Below the pieces are notes generated by a model, which saw only the letters and a list, made by a program, of their open reading frames with translations, did no database searches and was not told the DNA's origin. Of a stretch of DNA of 64,000 nucleotides, positions 47,401 through 58,200 are shown in pieces. Within the stretch, counting starts at the first letter, position 1; each line of letters begins with the position of its first letter. A program made the translations under genes and the position numbers. Where the stretch lies: positions 1,385,852 through 1,449,851 of the forward strand of contig WMCF01000025.1 of assembly GCA_009792885.1 (NCBI GenBank). Reading direction: 5' to 3'. This DNA is from Eremophila alpestris peregrina (Eukaryota; Chordata; Aves; Passeriformes; Alaudidae).

Positions 47401-50400
47401 AAATTTGGTATGAGTTTTAACTTTGAATTCTAGAACAGTGACATGAAGTAAGAATGTGTAAGAATAATATATGTGATTCAGATAGACTTCAATTTTTGAA
47501 ATGTGCTGTTTAAAACAGACGTTGCAATGCAGCCAACATGTCTGTCTGTAGAGTTCTGAATTTCCTGTAGGAAACAGTTTTTGTCAAAATTCCAGAGACT
47601 ATTTCATGAAGATACTGCCGCTGTAATTCTAACTGTTCTAGGATAAAATTATCATGAGTGTAACTTTACTTGGTTACAAAGTTTGTGTATGTTTATTAGA
47701 ATGCTATTTGCATTAGTCTTTTGCTGCTTATGGCTCTCTCCTATCTGTTTCAATATGAAAAATATTTATAAATGTATCTGTAAAAGATACATTTATAAAT
47801 AACTTTCTAAAAGGGGGCCTGCATAGTTTGCCTTTCTGACACATTTTTCATGCTTGTGTACTTTGAGATACATGGAATATGTACATTGATAATTCTTCTG
47901 AGAGTTTGTCCTGAAATTGGGCTGATTAGCTGTTCTCAATACTGTTGGAAGTTAACCTAGATGTTTGCAGCATAATACCTGGACAAATAAGTTTTTAAAT
48001 CTTAAGAATGTAAAACCAGGTCCATATGGGCAATCCATCATTAAATGCTATTTTTTACAAAACTGCTAATAATAGTTCTAATGAAACAGAATGGTATGGA
48101 TTGAGAGAACTTTCTGAAATAACCTTTTTTTTCTGGCAGAAGGGCTTCTGATATTAACCTAACGATTCTGGTTTGGAATTGGTTTTCTTTTTCTTCAACC
48201 TTCTGTCACCAGCCAATTTTCAAATATGGTTGAGCAAAACTGGGCTAAACAGTTTTGTTTTCTTTTAGTTGAACCTCATACAGGAGATGGTAAAACTTAA
48301 GCACTTTTCTTATTAATCCTTTCCACTGTTGTGCAAACAGCATAGTCTAGTGATGTTTTAATTGTTCTTCCTGTTAATTCTGTTAACTCTTGTGTCCCGC
48401 AGTGGGTACGGCCGCACCTACTTCAGCTGCACATCTGCTCATACCAGTACTGGTGATGGCACTGCCATGGTCACACGAGCTGGGCTCCCTTGCCAGGACT
48501 TAGAATTCGTGCAGTTTCACCCCACAGGTACAGAATATGAAATAGTGCTTACAGTATGATTTTTAATGAGTTGAACAGATTTTTATTTTGTTTTAAAATG
48601 TCACAGAATCACACAATATCTGAGTTTGAAGGGACCTGTCAGGTTCATCAAGTCCAACTCCTGGCCCTGCACAGGATACCCCAAGAGTCACACCATGTGC
48701 CCGAGAGCAGTGTCCAGACACTTCTTGTACTTTATCTGGCTTGATGCTGTAATCACTCTCCTTCAGAGCCTGTTCCAGTGCCCAACCACTCTTTGGGTGA
48801 AGAACCTTTTTCTTATGTCCAACCTAAATCTCCCCTGACACAACTTCAGGCCATTCCCTTGGGTCCTGTCACTGGTTACCACAGAGGAGAGATCAGTGCC
48901 TGCCCCTGCTCTTCTCCTCACAAGGAAGTTGCAATGAGGTCTCCCTTCTGTCTTCTCCAGCTGAACAGACCAAGTTACCTCAGCTGCTTCTCATTCAACT
49001 TCCCCTCCAGACCCTTCACCATCTTTGTTGCCCTCCTTTGGATGCTCTCTCATTGTTTAATGTATTTCTTATACTGTGGCACCCTAAGCTGCCCTAAGCA
49101 CTGGAGGTGAGGCTGCCCCAGTTCAGAGCAGAGCAGGACAATCCCCTCCCTTGCACAGCTGTGATGCTGTGCCTGATGCCCCCAGCATCTGCTTGGCCCT
49201 CCTGGCTGCCAGGACACTCCTGGCTCATGGTCAACTTGCCACCAACCAGGACCCCTAGGTCTCTTTCCATGGCACTGCTTTCCAGCACTGCTTCCCAGCA
49301 TCTCCTTCCCCAGTCTCTCTGTACATCCAGGGTTGCTCCATCCCAGGTGCAGAATCCAGCATGTTCCCTTGTTGTACTTCATACAGTTGGTGATTGCCCA
49401 GCCCTCTGAATTTGTCGGGGTCTCTCTGCAGGGCCTCCCTGCCTCTGAGGGAATCAACAGCTCCTCCCAGTTTTATACTGTCTGAAAACTTGCCCAGTAT
49501 CCCTTACAATCCTGTGTCCAAGTCATTTATGAAGATGTTGAAGAGCACAGGACCTAATGCAAAGCCCTATGGAACCCCAGTAGTGACAGGTCGCCAGCAT
49601 GATGTCACCTCAAGCATGATGTGCTCAAGTCAGTGTGCACTTTTCTACAGCATTTTAGTAGTTGCTTGCCACATGTTTAGACTTGTCTGCAGCTGTTGTT
49701 GAGTTTAAAATTGAGAGTAAAGACAATGTGAGAAAGGTCTTAGCTGTTCTAATTTAAAGAGCAGTGTTAATTGTTTTGAGGTGCTGTCCTGAAAATACTA
49801 AGAGGTTTTATGAATTACAAGCTTAATTGTTTAGTATTTTTATGAATTAAAAGCTACCTCTCAAATGTATATTTCCATTGTCCTTACTATTGTAAGGGGT
49901 TTGATATTAGATACAAGAGCAATGGGATAGGTGCAAATGTTAGGGAATTACATACTAACATGTTCAGTGAAGTGGGGTAGTTGATGTTAAGGTATATATT
50001 TAGAACTGTGGTTTTCTAGCATGTGATGAATATCTAAAGTGTGAATAACAGTGATCACAAATTAGATTTTTAGCTAATTAAATGCTTCATTTTAACTCAT
50101 CATGGGATTTTTTGTAAAAGGTTTGCATAATTTTACAATGGTATTGTTATGTCATAGAGATCCAACGATCCTTTGACTTAGTTAAGGTTTTTCTAGTTAA
50201 AGAAGCTTCACTGTTTGTATGATAATTCTATAGCTTTTAAAATAATTATCAGGTCCCTGAGTTAATTTGCATTTTTGTTTTCTATGATGACCAATCCTGC
50301 AGGATAACAAGTGGGTCTTCCTTCTCTAAAGGAAAAGAATACTGAGTAAGCTTTTAAGTTCCACAGGATTTGGAGCCATCCTATACTGCTTCAGCTGAGA

Positions 50401-53400
50401 AGAGGGAACAAATACGAGCAAATGGACCTTGATATAATCAACTTCTGGTTTATTAAAAATCTTAAAATAATTGCTGAAGGTCTCCAAGGTCTTCATAAAA
50501 TTCTCCTGATATATTGATAGGTGCAGTTCTAGTTTTAATATTTGAAATACTGTGGGTGCTCCAAATCAACTTGCTTACCTTTTGGAATGAGTGTTTGAAA
50601 GGAATAACAACATTTGAGGGACAGTTCCTAGAGGTATGATTAGGGTGGAATAAAATCTGCACCTCTGATTATTTGGAGAAGACCTTGTTTAGTCAGTGTT
50701 TATCCTGATTGTGAAGCAGTGTGGAGAAATTTCCTTTGATGGCTTTTTTGTTCTTGCACAGGTATCTATGGGGCTGGCTGCCTTATCACAGAAGGATGTC
50801 GTGGAGAGGGAGGTATTCTGATCAACAGTCAAGGTGAAAGATTCATGGAGAGATATGCACCTGTTGCCAAGGATCTGGCTTCCAGGGATGTAGTGTCTCG
50901 TTCTATGACCATAGAAATCCGTGAAGGAAGGTTAGTGAAATGCTCTTAACTTTGCTGCAGAATGAACACTTAATCTTACTAGACTGTGAAGTGCAGTAGT
51001 TCATTTGATAAGCACATGGTAATTCATGAGAGTGAGACTGAATGACTGTTAAGCTGATCTCTGAGTGTAAGGCAGAAATCTTTCTTGTTAATTCCTGATG
51101 ATACTTACAGAGAACAGATGATGTTAAGAGTCTCCTATTTGCATTCAGTGTGTCTAGAGACAGCTGCTCAAACAACTGTAATGTATATGCTCTTATTACA
51201 AACAAAATAACTTGGTGCTCTGTTCTCTTGACTAATTATCAAGTTTTATATATTTCTGTAATAGTTGAAAGTCTTAAATAATGTGAATTACTGTGAAAAG
51301 AAAGCTAGGAGTTGGAAAATGGCCTTAATTCATCCAAGTGCCACAGTGTTATTAAATATGCTAGATACTGATTTTTTTCAGATAACATTTGAAAAAGAAG
51401 CTATTTATTTTCATAAATGAAACAAACTGGTTTGTTTCAGAAATGCTACTAGTATTTGTAAATTCCTGTTGCATATTCCAGTGTTGCTTTTTTTTTTGTA
51501 GGGGTTGTGGTCCTGAAAAAGACCATGTGTACTTGCAGTTGCACCACTTGCCACCGCAGCAGCTGGCAACCCGTCTCCCAGGGATTTCTGAAACAGCCAT
51601 GATATTCGCTGGAGTTGATGTCACTAAGGAGCCCATCCCTGTCCTGCCTACTGTGCATTACAATATGGGAGGTATTCCCACTAACTACAAAGGACAGGTG
51701 AGGAATACATGTCACTTTTGGGCTGTATTTTCATCATCATAGTAGGAAATTACTTTCCAAATAGAAAAGTATTAAGAATTTTTTTTTCTTAAATGTAAGG
51801 ATGAGTAATACAATTTTTAATAATAATATAATAATGATGCCAGAGTATGTAACACACAATCTTTGCGATTTTTTAAAATACCTTGATAACCATGTTCCAG
51901 CCTATCTGGAGATGGGAGTTCCAAGAAACATTTAAAATGAAGTTACTGTGAGATCTAACAACAATTCTCTTAATTGAGCTGAGGATAATATAGAGCAAAT
52001 TGAACATAGAGCAAACTAGGGCTCTGTTGCATTCTGTAGCATGAGTTAATGTGTATTATTCTTCTGTAGTTCTTGTAATCTAAACACTAAAGCAGATCCT
52101 CCAATTGACACTATTGGAAATCAATGTAATGGTGTCAAGGGAATTCTTCTCTTTGTGTACTTGTTAAATTTCAGTGTAAAATTTTGCCTTAGAAGCATGT
52201 GCAGATCAGTCTTTATTCCTGTGCTTTTCTTACTTGCAGCAGAATTGTGGTGAAACAGAACTGTGCACTCTTCATAAGCAAATATAAGGAAATCTTGGGG
52301 TTTAGTCCTGTCTGTATTTACATCCAGATGTAAATGTATTTATTTGCATACATTTCTACTTGCCCTTTAGCACTAGGATAATTCTGTGTTTACAGTTGGA
52401 ACAAACTTCAGGTTGCTGTGTTCCATCCTTACGTGCCTTTGCAAGCAAGGAGGTTTGCAGTGTTTGGGAGTGTTTTAAAAGCTGGCTGTTAATGGTGTGT
52501 GCCGTGTCAGGTGATCACGCACGTCAATGGCGAGGACAAGGTGGTGCCTGGCCTGTACGCCTGCGGGGAGGCCGCCTGCGCCTCCGTCCATGGCGCAAAC
52601 CGGCTCGGAGCCAACTCCCTGCTGGATCTGGTGGTCTTCGGCCGTGCTTGTGCCCTGACTATTGCAAATACATGCAAGCCTGGTAAGTCTCACTCTTCTA
52701 GAGACACTTGCCTTTATGGTGGAATTTCTGCTCTACAAGACTCATAGGCTCTTACTTGTTAAAAAAGGAAGAAATCAGTGTTTATACTTTTTGTAGGTGT
52801 GTTCTTTGCCAGGCAAAGGTTTTGACATTACTGTTTGATTTGTAAGTGATCCTTTTAAAACCAGAATTGGGCCAATGCTACTGGCAAGAGCAGTTAGGAT
52901 TTTTGACAAATTAACACAGAATATTGAACGTAAGGACTGTATTCTCTACATACTGCACCATCTTCTGCACCAAAATGTAATCTGTATTATACTTGGCACT
53001 TTTGTATAGTGGAATTTGCTGCCACCTGGCTGATTTATTTATAAGAAGGACTGACATGCGAGTGGTGAGAGAGAGATACTAAAAGTTGCGATATCTCATT
53101 CACTGGATACTCACTGCTGAATCTTAAATCTGGTTCAGCAACCATTGTTGACCTGAGAAAACAAAGAAGCAAGCCCTCCTTTCCAACCCCCAGCAAAACA
53201 TTGGAAGTGGCAGTTACAGTGCCAGAGCAGCTGGAGTCCACAAGTAGTCATCTGTTTTCTTAGTGCTTAATGTCCCAGCTGCACAGACTGATGATACCTC
53301 ATGGAATCAGCCTAGGTCTTGTGATGCCTATTTGATCTGGCTTTGTGCCAACATTTTTTTTTAATCTTTCTGTGGCTCTTTAGAGTTAGAAATTGTAGAA

Positions 53401-56287
53401 AGGGTTTATTAATATGAATGTAAAGCTACCTGTGAGATGAACTGTGCTGGTGAGATGCTGTGTTTGCTTTGTTGCCCAGTAACATGTGGCTTCCAGTATT
53501 AGAAGCAAGATGCAGAGCTCATGTTTAACTGCCAGGCTTACTGACTGGTCCTGGTCCCTTACACATCCAAGAAAAGTTGGGAGGTTTGGGAATGAGGAGA
53601 CAAGGAAAGCATAGCAGAAGGTGGTAAGGACCACAGGCTTATTCCATAGTTAAGAAAAATTGTCATCAAGTGTTGCTTCGAAGGAATGAACAGAATTTTG
53701 CCAAACCGATAAAATCTTCATTAATTGTTATAGGACAGAAAGGGACTCACATTTCACTGAGAACCTTAAATATATCAATACAATTCAGGAAAGTGACACT
53801 TAGTGTGCACCTCAGAGGAAGAAAACTGATTATGTTTTACTCAAATCTGATTTTAGTAACTGTTAGTTTCTGAAACTGCCATTGAAACCAAACCCAAGCC
53901 TGATTACCAGACTTACTGAAATTCTCTTATTAGGAGAGCCACTTCCCCCCATTAAACCAAATGCTGGTGAAGAGTCTGTTGCTAATCTTGACAAGTTAAG
54001 GTTTGCTAACGGAAGCGTCAGGACTTCGGAAGTGCGACTTAACATGCAGAAGGTGAGCCTGGGGAAGCTTTCAGGGATAGGATGGGACAAGCTGCAAAGC
54101 AGCTGTGGGGTCTGGGGACTTGGCAAAGTGCACTTCAGCATTTGCCATGCAGAAGTAAAAGGTGTGTGAGGAGATTGTGTGTGCAGCAAAGGTTGTATCT
54201 CTTTTGTTAATTCCTTTTTCCCTTCATGGTCATTCCCTGGTGTAGTTCACCTGCTGTATGGCAGAGCAGGGTATCAGTTGTTTGGGGTGAATGGAAGAAT
54301 GTGGGATTTTTCAGGCTGCAGACAAGTTTGAACTCAACACAGCTCTGTATCAAGCTCTTCTGGAACTAAGGAAGTTACATGCTTTCATATGCAGTGTATC
54401 AAACTGATTTTGTTTTACTGTGTTGCAGACAATGCAAAACCATGCTGCAGTATTTCGTACTGGTTCTGTACTCCAGGAAGGCTGTGAGAAGATTAGCCAA
54501 ATTTATGGTGATCTGGCTCATCTAAAGACCTTTGACAGAGGTAATTTAATAGCAAAGAACACCTTGGCCCAGAGTACTTTGGGAAGAGTGTTGGTGTTTT
54601 TGTTTTGGGTTCTTTTTTTTTTTTTTTTTCTGTAAACCTAACATGTTTCTTGAATCTTTTGCTGAAGATTTTGGCCATTTTGAATCTTAAAAAATATTTT
54701 GTAGAGCCCTGCTTACTAAACATGATAGTCAGGTAAAACACTTGACCTTAGCAGTCATTTTCTGGTTGAAAAATCTTTCAAAGAAGCAGAGACTGAAATT
54801 TGGTTTAAATGTGTAAGGTACAAACTGCCCTCAGAACATGTGAAGTTATCGAAATACTAAGATGAATGATGAACTTTGTCAGAATCTTCTAAAAAGGCCA
54901 GGGAATTGCAGAGAAGTAGCATGACTATTCATAGGCTGAACACTCAGTCTTCATTCTCCAGCTGAGCAGATCACAATGCAGATACTGCCATGTGTTGTAT
55001 ATCTTAGGAGAACTTGGTTATTTAAGTGCAACTGATGATGCACCTTTGGTTCACTCACACTTATTTCTCTTGTGTGTAGACCATCTTCCATAGTATCTTA
55101 ATATTTTACCAGGTATTGTGTGGAACACTGACTTGGTGGAGACCCTTGAACTGCAGAACCTGATGCTTTGTGCTCTACAAACCATTTATGGTGCTGAGGC
55201 ACGCAAAGAGTCCCGGGGTGCCCATGCCAGAGAGGATTATAAGGTATAAATATTCTCTGTGACCTGAATGTAGGATTGAATCTTCTTATTACGTGTCCTC
55301 AGATGGATTATTGGATTATCTTAAAGTTGTAATGTCTTCAGTGTTAAGATTAGCGTAATACTTGTTTGGGGTCCTATTTGTTCTGCTCTCTCTCTTCTTA
55401 TTTTTTATTTATAAAAGGACCAATACATGGAACACTGGAAAGCCATTCCATGTGCACATCTGAGTGATTAGAGACATCTAAACCAGGACTATAGTAATAA
55501 TACCACGGATGCATAAACAGAACCTAAAGATGCATAAACAGAAAAATTACCCTATGCAATGACAGTTACCTTAGAGCCCTTGTTAAACCTGAGCATTTCA
55601 AACTGGACATGGGCAGTGTTAAGAGAAAGCTTGCTGTCTGTTCAGAGACATGCTGGGTTACAGGTATAATTGAAATGCAGCTAATCTTGTGATTGTAAAG
55701 TGATTTGCAGACACAACTTCTGGTCTGTACTAATCTCCTTTTCTCCCTAGTTACGGGTAGATGAGTTTGACTACTCTAAGCCACTCCAAGGCCAGCAGCG
55801 GAAGTCATTTGAGGAGCACTGGAGAAAGCACACCCTGTCCTACGTGGATGTCCCAACTGGGAAGGTACTTGGAGCTTGGTGCTTGAGGATCTTTTTTGCT
55901 GTTGACAGCTGTTCTCATAAACAGCCTTGGAAATTGTGATAATTCTGCACTGTTGATCTTCGGGAAGTGACTTTGCTATTTGAGCTGGAATTGTGTTTCC
56001 CCTTGTGTCAGGCTCATTCAAAAGCTTTTTTTCTTCTAACAGTGACAAAACCTGTTGTTGGGTGTTTAGTAGACCAGCTTTATGATACTTCAAAGATAGG
56101 ATTTTTATAGGGTCAGAATTCAGTTCTAACTTTTGTGGCTTTTTGGATCTCATTCTTTGAATCCTGTTGTCCTGAAGTTCTTTGTTCCCTTTTACTTTAG
56201 GTTACCTTGAGGTACAGACCAGTGATTGACAGAACTTTGAATGAGCAAGATTGCCAGACTGTCCCACCAGCAATCCGCTCCTACTAG
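41402..56287 (+). CDS. SDHA: SDHA, succinate dehydrogenase flavoprotein subunit (complete, 15 exons)
   Basis: This is the catalytic subunit of mitochondrial complex II, oxidising succinate to fumarate. Exons: 41402-41470, 44178-44264, 44545-44706, 45477-45620, 45750-45914, 47037-47185, 48403-48527, 50762-50930, 51502-51697, 52511-52682, 53934-54052, 54429-54540, 55113-55243, 55751-55864, 56201-56287. They sum to 2001 nt or 666 residues (human 664), all GT-AG and in phase. Residues 1-45 are basic without acids, a mitochondrial presequence. The FAD loop is GAGGAG at 70-75, and the flavin-linked histidine is H101 in SHTVAAQ. Active-site residues by alignment with E. coli SdhA are H298 (HPTG), T310, R342, H409 and R453. 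The start is chosen by protein fit and position after the CpG island. No disruption was found. Confidence 0.98.
41471..41580. repeat. C-rich hexamer tract at the start of SDHA intron 1
   Basis: From the donor onward the plus strand is an imperfect array of CCCTGT, CCCTTG and CCCTGC units, nearly free of A. The opposite strand therefore carries many GGG runs. It begins inside the splice donor context (GTGAGTCCCTGTCCCTG). Confidence 0.8.
41915..42490 (+). mobile_element. CR1 LINE, 3' fragment in SDHA intron 1
   Basis: AGGCCACACCTCGAGTGTTG, then GACATTGAGGTGATGGAGCG, then GTTGGACTCGATGGTCTCAG, ending near TCTGTGATTCTGG. It is a plus-oriented, 5'-truncated CR1 about 0.5 kb from the SDHA start. 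The 110-codon frame inside is a relic. Confidence 0.92.
42491..44177 (+). other. SDHA: SDHA intron 1, remaining part
   Basis: Nothing recognised: no repeat tail, RNA gene or alternative exon with convincing splice sites. Confidence 0.6.
44775..44945 (-). mobile_element. CR1 LINE fragment, minus orientation
   Basis: ATCATAGAATGGTTTGGGTT, then GGAAGGAACCTTAGAGG, then TTCCAATGCCCCTGCCATG, which is the reverse complement of a CR1 3' end, in SDHA intron 3. Confidence 0.9.
44978..45270 (-). mobile_element. Second CR1-like fragment of another subfamily
   Basis: ATCATAGAATGAAACTC, then GGGAAAGACCTCTAATATC, then CCAGCCATTAACC, adjoins the previous fragment but belongs to a different CR1 type and is more diverged. 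The right boundary is approximate. Confidence 0.65.
47186..48402 (+). other. SDHA: SDHA intron 6
   Basis: AT-rich intron. A small inverted motif around ATTTATAAATG and ATACATTTATAAATAAC near 47760-47800 is the only structure seen. Confidence 0.5.
48598..49620 (-). mobile_element. CR1 LINE fragment of about 1 kb, minus orientation
   Basis: On plus it opens with the inverted tail CACAGAATCACACAATATC. It continues through AAGTCCAACTCCTGGCCC and CTTCTCCAGCTGAACAGACC and ends in reverse-transcriptase 3' coding remnants such as CCTATGGAACCCCAGTAGTG. It fills much of SDHA intron 7 and is the longest repeat in the window. No frame is intact. Confidence 0.93.
49621..50761 (+). other. SDHA: SDHA intron 7, part after the CR1
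   Basis: AT-rich sequence with no repeat tail, RNA gene or alternative exon recognised. Confidence 0.55.
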
Positions 56288-56520
56288 CAGCTTCCATCTC
56301 ACTTGAAGCCCTCTCCCAGAGAGGCCAGTGTACATCAACATAGCACAAGCAAACCAAAATAGTGTTGGCACTTAGCAATGAAGGGAAAATGCTGACAGAC
56401 CTTCTCTCCAGCTTGTATTCTGCTCTGGCTTACTGTACATTTATTAAATGTGGAATGCAGAACAGCTTATGTTCTTTCACCCATCTATCAGAAGGGACAC
56501 GAAAACACAAAATGTGTCTA

Positions 56521-56526
56521 AATAAA
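56521..56526 (+). terminator. SDHA: SDHA poly(A) signal
   Basis: AATAAA lies 234 bp after the SDHA stop codon and is followed by a T/G-rich stretch (TTGTATTTGTGTGAG), a good downstream element. It predicts cleavage near 56545 and a 3' UTR of about 260 bases. Confidence 0.8.
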
Positions 56527-56547
56527 GTCATTACAAGTCTTGTATTT

Positions 56548-57379
56548 GTGTGAGTATGCTGATCTGTATATAATTACAATGCTCTTATTGTGAATGTGTA
56601 GTTATTTCCATATTTTAAGAGAAAGAAATGTGCTCAGTGACAGGACAAGGGGCAGTGGGCACAAACTGAAGCACAGGAACTTCCATCTAAATATGAGGAA
56701 GATGATCTTTGAGAGTGGTGGAGCACTGGAACAGGCTACTCAAAAATGTTATCTCTTCTGGAGATACTAAAAGCCTGCCTAGATGTCATCCTGTGCAACC
56801 TGCTCCAGGTGGACCTGCTGGTGCCGGGGGTTTGGACTATATGACCTTGAGAGATCCCTTTCAACTCCAGCTATTCATTGCAATAGCTTTAGACAAGATG
56901 GACTTAGTTCCTCGGATTTAGAATAATATAAATAACAATATTATTGCCCAATTTTTTTGTCTCTGGAACTTCTGAAGCCATTTTAATGGCACGTCCTGTG
57001 TATTTCCTAGACTGTCTCTTCTCAGAGGACCCTAAAATATTAAAGCTTACAAGACTCAGTGTGCTTTTAGTGCCAGGATGTAACCTGTTACATTAATAGA
57101 GCAGTTTCTGGCAGCATTTCTGAGATTAACCCAGTTCATGTAGGACCGAAGGGTACCTCTGCAGAGTGCAGTGGAATCAAGCGTTCTCCAGTGTTCGACA
57201 AAATATTGCTTTCTTAACGGCTGAATGTTTGCAGCTCTTGAAAAAATCCAGAGCACTGCCTTCTTTGTAGGAAGGAGGGGGGCTGCACCTTGACTTGGTT
57301 CTTTTTATAAAAGGAGCCTTGACTGTCATTAGGAAGGAAGGATTAAGGTTTTCTACGTCTTTGAAAAGGCAGAACAAGC
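56548..57379. other. SDHA-FH spacer
   Basis: Only about 0.8 kb lies between the SDHA poly(A) region and the FH CpG island, and a CR1 fragment takes up about 250 bp of it. No other gene was seen. Confidence 0.7.
56622..56875 (+). mobile_element. CR1 LINE, 3' fragment
   Basis: GACAGGACAAGGGGCAGTGG, then GGAGCACTGGAACAGGC, then GGTTTGGACTATATGACCTTG, then CCTTTCAACTCC. It is a plus-oriented CR1 3' fragment lacking a clean octamer tail. Confidence 0.88.
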
Positions 57380-58200
57380 TCTTACCTTCCCCTCCCGCCC
57401 CCCGTCGCCCTTCAGGCAGAAATCGCTGCTGCAGCGCTTTTCCCGCTGCCCTTCGCCCGGGGCAGGCGGGTTTCCCCAGCTTTTCCCAGGCCGGGCGGAC
57501 CCGCCCCGGGGCCGCACTCAGCGCCCGCCGCTGCTCCAGCGGCCGCCCATTGGCGCGGCGGAGCCTCCGGGGCCGGGCGCCGCCGGTACCGTGACGCTCG
57601 TCCGGGGCGGTGCCGCCGCACCTCCCGCCCCCGCGGTGTTCCCGGCCCCCGCCACCATGCACCGCTCACTCCGCGCCTGCCGCCGCCTCGGCCGCTCCGC
57701 CGGTCTGCTGCTCTCCAGCCCGCCGCCCCCGCTGCCTCCCGTCACCGCCGGCCGCTGGATCCCGGCGCCGCCCCGCGCCGCCATGGTGAGCCCCGGGCAG
57801 GGAGTGGGGAGCCGTGACCTCTAAGTGCCACTGCCGGCCGCCCGCGCTCCGCCCCGCCCCGCGGGCATCGGCGAGCGGCCGGTGATAGGGGGAGCGACGG
57901 CCGCCGGCTGGTCGGAGCTTTAATCCCGTGTGCTGCTCCGTCGGGAGCGGGCCGGCACCGGGAAGAGGAGTCTGCCATCCTCTGCCGGGCTTTTGCGGCC
58001 ATTTCCCGCATCCTTCCTGCGGCAGGGCCCGGCTCTCTCTGCCCAGCCGCTGCCGGGCAGGCCGGGATGTGCAGCGCGCTGCTCTCCCATGACACTGCCC
58101 GCGGTGAAATCACGGCCCGAGCACGGCCCTGAGCCCCGCGGTGCATCCTGCCGGGCAGGAAAGGTGTTGGGGCAGGACCTGCTCCGCAGAGCTGCGCTGA
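57380..58200. promoter_or_regulatory. FH: CpG island promoter of FH
   Basis: A sharp GC- and CpG-rich block spans FH exon 1, with GC boxes (CCCGCCCC type) and no TATA box. An inverted CCAAT box (CCCATTGGC, core at 57547-57553) lies about 105 bp upstream of the ATG, a usual place for NF-Y. Long open frames on both strands here are caused by base composition. Confidence 0.8.

Noticed and set aside
57177..57662. 161-codon minus-strand frame upstream of FH
   Set aside because: It is a CpG-island shadow ending at the FH start codon. Several frames on both strands are open there and none has a recognisable domain.
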